From: Rhodoblastus acidophilus
GTDB lineage: Bacteria > Pseudomonadota > Alphaproteobacteria > Rhizobiales > Beijerinckiaceae
Length of the DNA stretch: 64,000 nucleotides
Assembly: GCF_900187365.1 (NCBI RefSeq)
Contig: NZ_FYDG01000004.1
Coordinates: 124,001-188,000, forward strand
Reading direction: 5' to 3'
A program made the position numbers and the translations under genes. Of the stretch, positions 33,913-42,799 are shown piece by piece. The notes beneath the pieces are model-generated. The model made no database searches, was not told where the DNA came from, and worked only from the letters and a program-made list of their open reading frames with translations. The first letter of the stretch is position 1, and each line of letters opens with the position of its first letter.

Positions 33913-34398
33913 ATGAAGCATGTGTTGTTCCTGTGCACCGGCAATTACTATCGCAGCCGGTACGCGGAAGAAGTGTTCAACTTTCTCGCGCCGCAAACCT
34001 GCCCGGACTGGACCGCCCTGTCGCGCGGAGTCGCGGTCGATCTGGGATCCGGCAATATCGGGCCGATTTCGCGCGCCGCGGCGCAGGCGCTGCGGGCGCG
34101 GGGCCTCGCCTTCGACCGCGAATCCGCCCGCCTGCCCCGGCAAGTGGCGGTCGAGGATCTCGACGCCGCCGATCATATCGTCGCGCTGAAGCTGGCCGAG
34201 CACATGCCGCTGATCCAGGCGCGGTTCGCCGCCTGGACGGACAAGGCCGCGCCCGGCCGGATCGAATACTGGCATATCCACGACATAGATTACGCGCCGC
34301 CCGAGGTCGCCCTGCCGCAGATCGAGGCGCATGTGGCGGATTTGCTGACGCGGCTCGCCGCGCCGCGCCCGGCGGATCAGTTCGCGGTCACACGCTGA
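33913..34398 (+). CDS. low-molecular-weight protein-tyrosine-phosphatase-like protein
   Basis: The P-loop CTGNYYRS (C8 to R14) fits C-x5-R-S of the LMW-PTP fold. A candidate general acid is the aspartate of HIHDIDYAPPE. The enzyme should dephosphorylate phosphotyrosine or related phosphoesters; ArsC-type arsenate reduction is less likely, as no resolving cysteine pair is seen. It has 161 aa, close to family length. It follows the LpxH-type gene by about 100 bases, and its 3' end overlaps the convergent sufA stop by about ten bases. Confidence 0.82.
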   Translation: MKHVLFLCTGNYYRSRYAEEVFNFLAPQTCPDWTALSRGVAVDLGSGNIGPISRAAAQALRARGLAFDRESARLPRQVAVEDLDAADHIVALKLAEHMPLIQARFAAWTDKAAPGRIEYWHIHDIDYAPPEVALPQIEAHVADLLTRLAAPRPADQFAVTR

Positions 34399-34765
34399 AC
34401 TGGCTCAGCGCCTCCTCCGACACCGGCGCGATCGCCACCGATTCGCCGCAGCCGCACGAGGCGGTTTCGTTGGGATTCTTGAAGGTGAAGGCGGCCGAGA
34501 GTTTCGACGTCTCGAAATCCATCTGGGCGCCGATCAGGAACAGCACGGCCTTGGGGTCGATCAGCACTTTCGCCCCCTTGTCCTCGACCAGGATTTCGCC
34601 GGGTTTGTGGTCCTGCGCCATTTCCACCGTATAGGACATGCCGGCGCAGCCGCCGTTCTTGACCCCGACCCGCAGGCCAAGAGCGTCGCCGCCGGCCTTT
34701 TCGACAAGGGTTTTCACCCGCGCCGCGGCGGCGTCGGTCAGTTCCATCACGGGGCGTCCGGCCAT
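34388..34765 (-). CDS. sufA: SufA/IscA-type Fe-S cluster carrier
   Basis: A-type carrier with ligand cysteines in KNGGCAGMSYTVEM and TASCGCGESVAI. MELTDAAAARVKTLVEKAG is the usual N terminus. It is normally encoded at the end of the sufBCDS operon, but here it stands alone, facing away from trpG and converging with the phosphatase gene. ATG 34765 (125 aa) is preferred because GGAG lies seven bases upstream. Its role with ErpA in this window is probably partly redundant. Confidence 0.88.
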   Translation of the reverse strand: MAGRPVMELTDAAAARVKTLVEKAGGDALGLRVGVKNGGCAGMSYTVEMAQDHKPGEILVEDKGAKVLIDPKAVLFLIGAQMDFETSKLSAAFTFKNPNETASCGCGESVAIAPVSEEALSQFSV

Positions 34766-34805
34766 GGTGTGCTCCAATTGCGCTTCATGGCGAATATAGG
34801 GACAA

Positions 34806-34829
34806 GCGGCGGCGTTTGAAAGCCGCCGC
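34806..34829. other. 8-bp GC dyad in the sufA/trpG divergent region
   Basis: GCGGCGGC (34806-34813) and GCCGCCGC (34822-34829) flank an 8-base centre. It lies between the divergent starts of sufA and trpG. It could be an operator or a leader hairpin. No Trp-rich leader peptide or attenuator follows. Confidence 0.4.
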
Positions 34830-34884
34830 GCGCATTGACTTCCCCTGCGGGCGCGCCCAAAACAGCCCTTCCAACGAGGCTGTC

Positions 34885-35493
34885 ATGACATCCGTTTCCG
34901 TCACGCTGATCGACAATTACGATTCTTTCACCTTCAATCTCGTGCATTACTTCGGCGCGCTTGGCGCCGATGTGAAGGTGGTGCGCAACGACCAGACCAG
35001 CGTCGAGCAGGTCATCGGCGAGAATCCGGATTGTCTGGTGTTGTCGCCCGGCCCCTGCACCCCGCGCGAGGCCGGCATCTGCCTCGACCTGATCCGCGCC
35101 GCCTGCGAGAAAATTCCGCTGTTCGGCGTCTGCCTCGGCCATCAGGCCATCGGCGAGGTGTTCGGCGGCGAGGTGGTGCGCGCGCCGCAGCCGATCCACG
35201 GCAAGGTCGCCGAGATTTATCATAAAAGCGAAACCGTGTTCCATGGCCTGCCCGCGCCGTTCAAGGCCACCCGCTACCATTCGCTGGTGGTGCGGCGCGA
35301 GACGCTGCCGACCGAACTCGCGGTGACCGCGACCACCGCCGACGGCCTGATCATGGGCCTGTCGCACATCACCCATCCCGTGCATGGCGTGCAGTTCCAC
35401 CCCGAAAGCATCGCCTCCGAGCACGGCCACGCCCTGTTGAAGAACTTCCTCGATCTGGCGCAGAAGTGGAACGCCGCGCGGCGACGGAAATAA
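34885..35493 (+). CDS. trpG: anthranilate synthase glutamine amidotransferase subunit
   Basis: TrpG supplies ammonia from glutamine to TrpE, and may also serve aminodeoxychorismate synthase. The class-I amidotransferase triad is visible: Cys in LFGVCLGHQAIGE, and His and Glu in VHGVQFHPESIAS. LIDNYDSFTFNLVHYF is the standard start. ATG 34885 (202 aa) has GAGG upstream; the longer open frame upstream is not supported. trpE is not in the window. It heads trpG-trpD-trpC-moaC-moeA, a set conserved in Rhizobiales. Confidence 0.94.
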   Translation: MTSVSVTLIDNYDSFTFNLVHYFGALGADVKVVRNDQTSVEQVIGENPDCLVLSPGPCTPREAGICLDLIRAACEKIPLFGVCLGHQAIGEVFGGEVVRAPQPIHGKVAEIYHKSETVFHGLPAPFKATRYHSLVVRRETLPTELAVTATTADGLIMGLSHITHPVHGVQFHPESIASEHGHALLKNFLDLAQKWNAARRRK

Positions 35494-35506
35494 GCGGGAG
35501 ACGGCC

Positions 35507-36523
35507 ATGGAGGCGTTCAAGCCCTTTCTCGCCCGGATCGCCGAACGCGCCCCGCTCTCCCGCGCCGAGGCCGAAGACGCGTTCGGCCTGATCCTGTCCG
35601 GCGAAACGACGCCGGCGCAGATCGGCGCCTTCCTGATGGGCCTGCGCGTGCGCGGCGAAACCATGGATGAGCTGACCGGCGCGGTCTCCGCCATGCGCGC
35701 GCGCATGGCGCGCGTGTCCGCCCCCGAGGGCGCCATCGACGTGGTCGGCACCGGCGGCGACGGGGCGCAGACGTATAATATCTCCACGCTCGCCGCGATT
35801 GTGGTGGCCGCCTGCGGCGTGCCCGTCGCCAAGCACGGCAACCGCGCCGCCAGCTCGTTCTCCGGCGCCTCCGACGTGCTGACGGGTTTGGGCGTGCGCA
35901 TCGGCATCCCGCCCGACGTGGTGGAGAAATGCCTGCGCGAGGTCAACATCGGCTTCATGACGGCGCAGGCGCATCATCCCGCCATGGCGGCGGTGGCGCC
36001 GATCCGCAAGGAGCTGGGCGTGCGCACCCTGTTCAACCTGCTGGGGCCGCTGTCCAATCCCGCCGGCGTCACGCGCGCGCTGATCGGCGTCGCCGACGCC
36101 CGCTGGATGGACTATATCGCGCAGACGCTCGATGCGCTCGGCTCGGAAAAGGTGTGGGTCGCCCACGGCGCCGACGGGCTCGACGAAATCACCACCACCG
36201 CGCCGACGGAGATCCTCGAACTGGACCACGGCCGCATCCGGCGTTTCGTGATCACGCCCGAGGAGGCCGGCCTGCCGCGCGCGACGCTGGAAGACCTGCG
36301 CGGCGGCGATCCCGCTTATAACGCCGCCGCCCTGCGCGCCGTGCTCAACGGGGCCAAAAACGCCTATCGCGACATCGCCGTGCTCAACGCCGCCGCCGCG
36401 CTGACGGTCGCCGGCAAGGCCGAGGGGCTGAAAGACGGCGCGCGGCTGGCGGAAGCGGCTCTGGACAGCGGTAAAGCACATGATACGCTGGAAAATCTGA
36501 TCAGGACCAGCAAAGAGGCCTAA
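35507..36523 (+). CDS. trpD: anthranilate phosphoribosyltransferase
   Basis: Joins anthranilate to PRPP in tryptophan synthesis. The PRPP/anthranilate site is visible: DVVGTGGDGAQTYNIST, VAKHGNRAASSFSGASDVLTGLG, and the metal-binding DE pair in HGADGLDEITTT. It has 338 aa. CGGGAG precedes the ATG, 13 bases after trpG. A palindromic repeat follows it before trpC. Confidence 0.95.
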   Translation: MEAFKPFLARIAERAPLSRAEAEDAFGLILSGETTPAQIGAFLMGLRVRGETMDELTGAVSAMRARMARVSAPEGAIDVVGTGGDGAQTYNISTLAAIVVAACGVPVAKHGNRAASSFSGASDVLTGLGVRIGIPPDVVEKCLREVNIGFMTAQAHHPAMAAVAPIRKELGVRTLFNLLGPLSNPAGVTRALIGVADARWMDYIAQTLDALGSEKVWVAHGADGLDEITTTAPTEILELDHGRIRRFVITPEEAGLPRATLEDLRGGDPAYNAAALRAVLNGAKNAYRDIAVLNAAAALTVAGKAEGLKDGARLAEAALDSGKAHDTLENLIRTSKEA

Positions 36524-36524
36524 A

Positions 36525-36568
36525 GCATTTTCAAGCGAAACGGGCGCCGGTTCGCGGGAAGAAAATGC
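36525..36568. repeat. Rhizobiales-type palindromic intergenic repeat
   Basis: Outer arms GCATTTTC (36525-36532) and GAAAATGC (36561-36568) enclose inner arms GCGAA/TTCGC around GGGCGCCGG, forming one long cruciform-like hairpin. The layout GCATTTTC-x2-GCGAA...CCGGTTCGCG...GAAAATGCGC, followed by an A-rich tract, resembles a palindromic element that recurs in intergenic DNA of many Rhizobiales genomes. This copy sits between trpD and trpC. Confidence 0.65.
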
Positions 36569-36603
36569 GCTAAAATAAAAATCTACAGCCAGTTCGAGGA
36601 AAC

Positions 36604-37422
36604 ATGGGGTCCAATTCCGACATTTTGCGCAAGATCGAGGCCTACAAGCGGACCGAGATTTCGGAAGCCAAGGTGCGGGTGCCGCTGGCGACGCTTGAGC
36701 GCAAGCTGCGCGACGTCGACCCGCCGCGCGGCTTCGTGCGCGCCTTGCGCGACAAGGTGGCGGCGGACATGCCGGCGCTGATCGCCGAGGTGAAAAAGGC
36801 CAGCCCCTCCAAGGGGTTGATTCGCAAGGATTTCGACCCGCCTGTCCACGCCCGCGCCTATGAGGCCAATGGCGCGGCCTGTCTGTCCGTCCTCACCGAC
36901 GGCCCCTCGTTCCAGGGCAAGCTCGACGATCTCACCGCCGCGCGCTCGGCTGTGCGCCTGCCCGCCCTGCGAAAAGATTTCCTGTTCGACCCCTATCAGG
37001 TCTATCAGGCCCGCGCCGCCGGCGCCGATTGCGTGCTGATCATCATGGCCTGCGTCAGCGACAGCGAGGCCAAGGCGCTCAACGCCGCCGCCCACGACCT
37101 CAACATGGACGTGCTGGCCGAAGCGCATGACGAGGCCGAACTCGACCGCGCGCTGGGGCTGGAGACGCCGCTGGTCGGCATCAACAACCGCAATCTGCGC
37201 GACTTCACCGTCTCGATCGAAGTCAGCGAACGGCTCAGCCAGCGCGTGCCGCGCGAAAAGCTGTTGGTGGCGGAAAGCGGCATCGGCTCGCACGACGACA
37301 TCGTGCGCCTGCGCAAGGCCGGCGTGAACGTGTTTCTGGTGGGCGAGACGCTGATGCGTCAGGCCGACGTCGGCGCCGCCACCCGCGCCCTGCTGACCGG
37401 CGAGGCCAAGCCGTCGGCATGA
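36604..37422 (+). CDS. trpC: indole-3-glycerol phosphate synthase
   Basis: Closes the indole ring from CdRP. A TIM barrel of 272 aa with [20 protein letters not shown], the catalytic lysine region [29 protein letters not shown] and [23 protein letters not shown] precedes the ATG. Its stop overlaps the moaC ATG (ATGA). It is a stand-alone TrpC, not fused with TrpF. Confidence 0.95.
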   Translation: MGSNSDILRKIEAYKRTEISEAKVRVPLATLERKLRDVDPPRGFVRALRDKVAADMPALIAEVKKASPSKGLIRKDFDPPVHARAYEANGAACLSVLTDGPSFQGKLDDLTAARSAVRLPALRKDFLFDPYQVYQARAAGADCVLIIMACVSDSEAKALNAAAHDLNMDVLAEAHDEAELDRALGLETPLVGINNRNLRDFTVSIEVSERLSQRVPREKLLVAESGIGSHDDIVRLRKAGVNVFLVGETLMRQADVGAATRALLTGEAKPSA

Positions 37423-37913
37423 CGGAAAAGCTCACCCACCTGAACGAGGCGGGCGAGGCGCGCATGGTCGATGTCTCCGGCAAGGACCGCACGGCCCGCG
37501 AGGCCGTGGCGGAAGGCTGCGTGGTCATGGCGCCCGCGACGCTGGACCTGTGCCTGTCCGGCCAGGCGAAAAAAGGCGACGTGTTCGCAACCGCGCGCAT
37601 CGCCGGCATTTTCGCCGCCAAGAAGACCCATGAACTGATCCCGCTGTGCCATCCGCTGCTGCTGTCCAAGGTCGAGGTTGACGTTGCGGCGGACGCCGCC
37701 TTGCCCGGCCTGCGCGTGACGGCGCGCGCACGGGTTCTGGGCGAAACCGGCGTGGAGATGGAGGCGCTGACCGCCGTCTCGGTCGCCTGCCTGACCATCT
37801 ACGACATGCTCAAGGCGGCGGACCGGGCCATGCGAATCGAGGCTGTGCGCCTCCTGTTGAAAAGCGGTGGAAAATCTGGGGATTTCCGCGCCGACAGTCC
37901 CTCTCCCGGCTAG
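37419..37913 (+). CDS. moaC: cyclic pyranopterin monophosphate synthase
   Basis: MoaC forms cyclic pyranopterin monophosphate in molybdenum-cofactor synthesis. Motifs: [56 protein letters not shown] and the final K in [10 protein letters not shown]. 164 aa. It overlaps trpC and precedes moeA, the usual Rhizobiales order. Confidence 0.95.
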   Translation: MTEKLTHLNEAGEARMVDVSGKDRTAREAVAEGCVVMAPATLDLCLSGQAKKGDVFATARIAGIFAAKKTHELIPLCHPLLLSKVEVDVAADAALPGLRVTARARVLGETGVEMEALTAVSVACLTIYDMLKAADRAMRIEAVRLLLKSGGKSGDFRADSPSPG

Positions 37914-37954
37914 CCGAACGAGGGCGCGCGCCAAGACTTTCATGGAGATGTGAA

Positions 37955-39184
37955 ATGGCCGACAAAAAACCTCTCCTCTCCGTCGAAGACGCCCTGGCCG
38001 CGATCCTCGCCAGCGCCTCCGGCCCGCTGGACGTCGAGGACGTCCCGCTCGCCGCCGCCTTCGGCCGCACGCTGGCGCGTGATCTTCCGGCCTTGCGCAC
38101 ACAGCCTCCCAAGCCGCTATCGGCCATGGACGGTTACGCGCTGCGCGCCGAAGACGCCGGCAAGGGCGCCTTAAACGTCATCGGCGAATCCTCGGCCGGC
38201 GCCGGTTTCGCCGGCGTGTGCGGCCCCGGCGAGGCCGTGCGGATTTTTACCGGCGCGCCGATGCCGGAGGGCGCTGACAGCGTGCTGATACAAGAGGAGG
38301 CGGCGCGCGACGGCGAGAACGTCGCCGCGCGGACCAAGGTGACGCCCGGCAAGAACGTGCGCCGCGCCGGCATAGATTTCCGCGAGGGCGAGACCATTTT
38401 GCGCGCGGGGCGGCGGCTTTCGCCCGCCGACGTCGCCCTCGCCGCCTCAGCCGATCATCCAACCCTGCCTGTCGCGCGCGCGCCGCGCATCGCGGTTTTG
38501 TCGACCGGCGACGAACTGGCGCCGCCGGGCGAGCCGCGCGGCCCCGACCAGATCGTCGCCTCCAACGCCTATGCCGTGCTCGGCCTGATCGCGGCCTGCG
38601 GCGGCGCGGCGCTCGATCTCGGGGTGGCGCCCGACCAGCCCGAGGCGATCGAAGCCGCCATCCGCAAGGCGCTCGACGCCGGCGTCGACGTGCTCGTCAC
38701 CATCGGCGGCGCCTCGGTCGGCGACCGCGATTTCGTGCGCGGGGCGCTGGAGGCCGAGGGCATGGCGCTGGAATTCTGGAAGATCAATATGAAGCCGGGC
38801 AAGCCGCTGATTCACGGCCAGATCGGCAAGACCGTCGTGCTGGGGCTTCCGGGCAATCCGGTCTCGGCGGTGGTGTGCGGCGAGCTTTTCCTCAAACCGC
38901 TGATCCGCGCCCTGTGCGGCGATGCGGCGGGCGCGGCGCACCGGATCGAGCCCGCCCGCGCCGGGGCCGATATGAAACCCAATGGCCCGCGCCGCGAATA
39001 TGTGCGGGCGACTCTCGCCTGGACCGAGGCGGGCCAACTGGAGGCCACGCCGCACAAGGACCAGGATTCCTCGTTGAATTCGGTGCTGGCGCGGTCACAG
39101 GCGCTGATCCTGCGCGACGCGCAGGCACCGGCGCTGGCCAAGGGCGAGCCAGTGCGCATCCTAAGGCTGACAGAGTCCTTATAA
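37955..39184 (+). CDS. moeA: molybdopterin molybdenumtransferase
   Basis: MoeA inserts molybdenum into adenylated molybdopterin. Motifs: PPKPLSAMDGYALRAED, IFTGAPMPEGADSVLIQEE, VLSTGDELAPPGEP, TIGGASVGDRDFV, and GLPGNPVSAVVCGELFLKP. 409 aa, normal. GGAG seven bases before ATG 37955. The 3' end overlaps recO by six bases in convergent orientation. In related genomes lexA often follows here, but not in this one. Confidence 0.95.
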   Translation: MADKKPLLSVEDALAAILASASGPLDVEDVPLAAAFGRTLARDLPALRTQPPKPLSAMDGYALRAEDAGKGALNVIGESSAGAGFAGVCGPGEAVRIFTGAPMPEGADSVLIQEEAARDGENVAARTKVTPGKNVRRAGIDFREGETILRAGRRLSPADVALAASADHPTLPVARAPRIAVLSTGDELAPPGEPRGPDQIVASNAYAVLGLIAACGGAALDLGVAPDQPEAIEAAIRKALDAGVDVLVTIGGASVGDRDFVRGALEAEGMALEFWKINMKPGKPLIHGQIGKTVVLGLPGNPVSAVVCGELFLKPLIRALCGDAAGAAHRIEPARAGADMKPNGPRREYVRATLAWTEAGQLEATPHKDQDSSLNSVLARSQALILRDAQAPALAKGEPVRILRLTESL

Positions 39185-39889
39185 GGTCGCGAGATAGGCC
39201 GCGCGCGCCTCCGACGGCTTCAGTCCGCGCGGCGCGAAAATATCGCGGTCGAGAAAATAGCCGGTGAGGCGCAAGGCGTCGCGGATCTGCTCCACTTCGG
39301 CGGCCAACTCCGGCCCCTCCCGTAAAAAGGCCGGCAGCGGCAGCAATCGCGCCGCCCAGGGCGCGCCGGCCTCGCGGCTGACGGCGCGGCCGCTTTTCGG
39401 CGAAACATAGATCAAATCTTCGGTCGCGCCGGTGGCGGCGCAGCGTTCGAGATCGAGCCCGAAGCCCAGATCCGCCAGCAGGGCGAGTTCGAAGCGCACG
39501 AACAGGTTGGGCGCCACAGGATCGGTCAGATTCGCCAGCAGCGCCGCCGCCATGTCGAACAGGTGGGCGTGGGGATCGCGTTCCGGCAACAGCCGCAACA
39601 TGCCGCACAGCCAGTTCACGCCATGCAGGGCGCGGACGTCGCACATCAGCAAATGGGTGCGCAACGCCAGCGGCTCCACGACGAAGGCGCCGATATGCTC
39701 CTCCAGCCGCGCCCGCCAGGTGACGGCGACCTCATTGCCGGGCTGCAACACCGGCTGCATGGTTTTCGAGCGCCCGGAGCGGACCACGCCGACATGCCGA
39801 CCATGATCCCGCGTCGCCACTTCCAGAATGACGCTGGTCTCGCCATGCTTTTTCACGCCCAGCACCAGGGCGCGCTCGGACCATTCCAT
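39179..39889 (-). CDS. recO: DNA repair protein RecO
   Basis: RecO with RecR loads RecA onto SSB-coated gaps. The N-terminal OB fold starts MEWSERALVLGVKKHGETSVILEV. VGVVRSGRSKTMQPVLQPGNEV is typical. The C-terminal helical domain has NLFVRFELALLADLGFGLDLERC and GATEDLIYVSPKSGRAVSREAG. The zinc-site cysteines of some RecO proteins are not all present. 236 aa. It is last in the pdxJ-acpS-lepB-rnc-era-recO run, 54 bases after era. Confidence 0.93.
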   Translation of the reverse strand: MEWSERALVLGVKKHGETSVILEVATRDHGRHVGVVRSGRSKTMQPVLQPGNEVAVTWRARLEEHIGAFVVEPLALRTHLLMCDVRALHGVNWLCGMLRLLPERDPHAHLFDMAAALLANLTDPVAPNLFVRFELALLADLGFGLDLERCAATGATEDLIYVSPKSGRAVSREAGAPWAARLLPLPAFLREGPELAAEVEQIRDALRLTGYFLDRDIFAPRGLKPSEARAAYLATL

Positions 39890-39905
39890 TGCGAGCCTCG
39901 ACCTG

Positions 39906-39935
39906 CTCCCTCCACCCGTAAAGGGGGAGAGGGAG
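39906..39935. repeat. short imperfect palindrome between era and recO
   Basis: CTCCCTC (39906-39912) and GAGGGAG (39929-39935) flank CCCG-TAAA-GGG. It lies in the only real gap of the run, just after the era stop. A similar CTCC/GGAGAGGG-type palindrome followed by AAG lies next to the parC stop (62301-62338), so this may be a dispersed intergenic element. Confidence 0.5.
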
Positions 39936-39943
39936 AAGTCCCG

Positions 39944-40843
39944 TCACTTCTTCGGAAAGTCCAGCCCCATCATGCGGTAACGCTCGGGGTCGTCGCCCCA
40001 GTTTTCGCGCACTTTCACGAACAGGAACAGGTGGACGTTCTGCTCCGCCGCCTCGATGATCTCCTTGCGCGCCGCCTGCCCGATCGACTTGATCGTCTTG
40101 CCGCCCTCGCCGATCACGATCTTCTTCTGGCCCTCGCGGGTGACGTAAATCGTCTGCTCGACGCGCGCGGAGCCGTCGGGCATGTCCTTCCACAATTCGG
40201 TCTCGACCGTGGACTGGTACGGCAGCTCGTCGTGCAGCCGCTCGAACAGTTTCTCGCGGGTGATTTCCGCCGCCAGCGAGCGCAGCGGCGCATCGGACAC
40301 CTGATCCTCGGGATAAAGCCAGGGACTCTCGGGCATGAAGCCGGAGAGCTTTTTCAGAAACGTCTCGGTGCCATGGCCCTTGAGGGCGGAAATCATGAAG
40401 GTGTCGACGAAATTGGCCCTGGCGTTGAGGTCGGCGGCCAGCCCCAACAGCTTTTCGTGCGCGATCGTGTCGATCTTGTTGAGCACCAGGATTTTTGGCG
40501 CCTTGATCTCGCCGATACGGGCGAAAATCGCCTCGTTCTCCTCATCCAACCCTTTTCGCACGTCCACCAGCAGGCAGACAACGTCGGCGTCGCCCGCCCC
40601 GCCCCAGGCCGACGTCACCATGGCGCGGTCGAGCCGCCGCTTCGGCGAGAAAATGCCGGGCGTGTCGACGAAGATGATCTGGGTCTGCTCCTGCAGCGCG
40701 ATGCCGCGCACCAGCGCCCGCGTGGTCTGCACCTTGCGCGAGACGATCGAGACCTTGGCCCCGACCAGCTGGTTCATCAAAGTGGATTTTCCGGCGTTGG
40801 GCGCGCCGATCAGGGCGGCGAAGCCGCAGCGGGTTTCTGTCAT
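39944..40843 (-). CDS. era: GTPase Era
   Basis: Ras-like GTPase with a KH domain that chaperones 16S rRNA 3'-end maturation. G1 GAPNAGKSTLMNQLVG, G2-region TRALVRGI, G3 DTPGIFSPKRRLD, G4 NKIDTI. The KH domain has KKIVIGEGGKTIKSIGQAAR. 299 aa. The ATG overlaps the rnc stop (ATGA), the classic rnc-era coupling. Confidence 0.96.
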   Translation of the reverse strand: MTETRCGFAALIGAPNAGKSTLMNQLVGAKVSIVSRKVQTTRALVRGIALQEQTQIIFVDTPGIFSPKRRLDRAMVTSAWGGAGDADVVCLLVDVRKGLDEENEAIFARIGEIKAPKILVLNKIDTIAHEKLLGLAADLNARANFVDTFMISALKGHGTETFLKKLSGFMPESPWLYPEDQVSDAPLRSLAAEITREKLFERLHDELPYQSTVETELWKDMPDGSARVEQTIYVTREGQKKIVIGEGGKTIKSIGQAARKEIIEAAEQNVHLFLFVKVRENWGDDPERYRMMGLDFPKK

Positions 40844-41556
40844 GTCAGGTCCGTCACCCCTTCGCGGGCGAGAAAATTCTGCGCCGCCGCCTGTTCCGCG
40901 GCGCGTTTCGAGCCGCCGCGCGCCTCCACCGGATCAAAGCCCGGGATGGTCACGGCGATGACGAACACCGGCGCATGATCCGGCCCCGACCGCGCGGCCA
41001 GCTTGTACAGCGGCGGCGTCAGGCCGCGCGCCTGCGCCCATTCTTGCAGCATGGTCTTGGGATCGCGCAAGGGCCGGGTGGGATTGCGCAATTTTTCGAT
41101 GAAGGCGCGCTCGACCAAAGCCTGGGCGGCGGGGAAGCCGCCATCGAGATAGACCGCGCCGATGATGGATTCGCAGATGTCGCCGAGCAGGGCCGACTTC
41201 TTCTTGCCGCCGTTCTGGGCCTCGCCGTCGCCCAGCCGCAGAAAATCGCCGGCGCCCCATTCGCGGGCGATGTCGGCGCAGGTTTCCTTGCGCACGAGAA
41301 CGGCCAGCCGGCGCGAAAGTTCGCCCTCCTCCGCCTCGGGGAAATGCGCGCACAGCAGAGACGCGATCACGAGGCCGAGCACGCGGTCGCCCAAAAACTC
41401 CAGCCGCTGGTAACAGTCGGTGCGGCGCAGCGTCGGCGACGGCGCCAGCGCGCTGATATGGGTGAGCGCGCGGACCAGTTGCGACCGGTCGGCGAAAACG
41501 TGGCCGATGCGCGCCTCGAGATCGGCGAGATCGCCGGCGACCGCCTTCGTGCTCAT
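40840..41556 (-). CDS. rnc: ribonuclease III
   Basis: Double-strand-specific endonuclease for rRNA and mRNA processing. The catalytic signature QRLEFLGDRVLGL is near residue 42, with a second acidic pair in LGDICESIIGAVYLDGG. The C-terminal dsRNA-binding domain starts DPKTMLQEWAQARG and ends SKRAAEQAAAQNFL. ATG 41556 (238 aa) overlaps the lepB stop; a longer frame lacks support. It is coupled to both lepB and era by ATGA. Confidence 0.96.
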   Translation of the reverse strand: MSTKAVAGDLADLEARIGHVFADRSQLVRALTHISALAPSPTLRRTDCYQRLEFLGDRVLGLVIASLLCAHFPEAEEGELSRRLAVLVRKETCADIAREWGAGDFLRLGDGEAQNGGKKKSALLGDICESIIGAVYLDGGFPAAQALVERAFIEKLRNPTRPLRDPKTMLQEWAQARGLTPPLYKLAARSGPDHAPVFVIAVTIPGFDPVEARGGSKRAAEQAAAQNFLAREGVTDLT

Positions 41557-42344
41557 CTGACCGCGTGGAACATGCGGTTGAGACGCAGCGTCCACGGCCA
41601 GCGCCAGAATTCATAGGCCGCCGCGCCCTCGCCGACCGAGAAGAAGGTCACTTCCGCGCGTCCTTCGAGATTTTCGAACGGCACGTAGCCGACGCCGCCC
41701 TGGTCCGGCGGCACGCGCGAATCGGTGGAATTGTCGCGATTGTCGCCCATCATGAAAAAATGGTTCGGCGGCACGACGAACGGCCCGGCGTTGTCGTTAA
41801 AACCGTCGTCGCCCTGGATTTCGATGATCGTGTGCTCGACGCCGCCCGGCAGCGTCTCCTTGTAGGTCGGCACGGCGCCGAAATGGCCGTAGAGATCGTC
41901 GGTCTGCACCTTGTCGATCGGATCGCGCGGCACGAGTTCGTCGTTGATGTAGAGACGGCCGCGCTTGATCTCGATCTTTTCGCCGGGCAGGCCGATCACG
42001 CGCTTGATATAGTCGGTTTCATTGTCGCGCGGCAGCTTGAACACCACGATATCGCCGCGCTTGGGCGGCGAGGAGAGCACGCGCCCCTTGAACAAAGGCG
42101 GCCCGAACGGGAAGGAATAGCGCGAATAGCCGTAGGAATATTTCGACACGAACAGATAATCGCCGATTTCCAGCGTCGGGATCATCGAGCCCGAGGGAAT
42201 GTTGAACGGCTGGAACAGAAAGGTGCGGACCACCAGCGCGATGGCCAGCGCCTGGAGAATGACGACGACGGTCTCGCCGAGGCCTTCGGGTTCGGTCTTC
42301 TTCACGGCATGCGGCGCCGAATCGTCGGTCATGGTCTTGCTCAT
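41553..42344 (-). CDS. lepB: signal peptidase I
   Basis: Membrane serine/lysine protease that removes Sec signal peptides. One membrane helix ([19 protein letters not shown]) leads to the catalytic serine in [19 protein letters not shown]. The general-base lysine is in [16 protein letters not shown], and [11 protein letters not shown] is near the C terminus. 263 aa. Four-base overlaps with acpS upstream and rnc downstream. Confidence 0.96.
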   Translation of the reverse strand: MSKTMTDDSAPHAVKKTEPEGLGETVVVILQALAIALVVRTFLFQPFNIPSGSMIPTLEIGDYLFVSKYSYGYSRYSFPFGPPLFKGRVLSSPPKRGDIVVFKLPRDNETDYIKRVIGLPGEKIEIKRGRLYINDELVPRDPIDKVQTDDLYGHFGAVPTYKETLPGGVEHTIIEIQGDDGFNDNAGPFVVPPNHFFMMGDNRDNSTDSRVPPDQGGVGYVPFENLEGRAEVTFFSVGEGAAAYEFWRWPWTLRLNRMFHAVR

Positions 42345-42799
42345 GTTGATCCTGTGGCCGCCGGTATTGCGGGTTTTTCAGGGGAAACGCAAGGCGCCAC
42401 CGCCTCGATCAGGACTTGCGCCTGGGCGTAGGGATATTCATCGGTCAAAGTCAGATGGATATGGGGCGTCGCCCCGGCCGGCGCCAAGCGCGCGCACAAA
42501 TCGGCCAGACGCGCCGCCGCCGCGCCCTGCAGCACCACGCCGGGCTTGCCCGCCGCGTCATTGACCACGCCGATGTCGTGAAACCACACGCCGCGCGCCA
42601 GGCCGGTGCCGAGCGCCTTGGCGCAGGCCTCCTTGGCGGCGAACCTTTTCGCATAGGTTTCGGCGCGCCGCGCCCGCCCGTCGGCCTTGTCGCGCTCGAC
42701 CTGGGTGAAACAGCGGCGGGCGAAGCGATCGCCATATTTCTCGAGCGTGCGCTCGATCCGCCGGATGTCGCAAAGATCGATCCCGACGCCGAGAATCAT
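42341..42799 (-). CDS. acpS: holo-[acyl-carrier-protein] synthase
   Basis: Transfers 4'-phosphopantetheine from CoA to Ser37 of Acp[17 protein letters not shown] and [16 protein letters not shown] carry the metal-binding Asp and Glu. ATG 42799 overlaps the pdxJ stop (ATGA) and gives 152 aa, slightly longer than usual owing to a Pro/Ala C-terminal tail. It is between pdxJ and lepB, a standard proteobacterial order. Confidence 0.94.
   Translation of the reverse strand: MILGVGIDLCDIRRIERTLEKYGDRFARRCFTQVERDKADGRARRAETYAKRFAAKEACAKALGTGLARGVWFHDIGVVNDAAGKPGVVLQGAAAARLADLCARLAPAGATPHIHLTLTDEYPYAQAQVLIEAVAPCVSPEKPAIPAATGST

Noticed and set aside
36525-36568. trp attenuator between trpD and trpC
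   Set aside because: The hairpin is not followed by a U-run and no Trp-rich leader peptide precedes it. A palindromic repeat explains it better.
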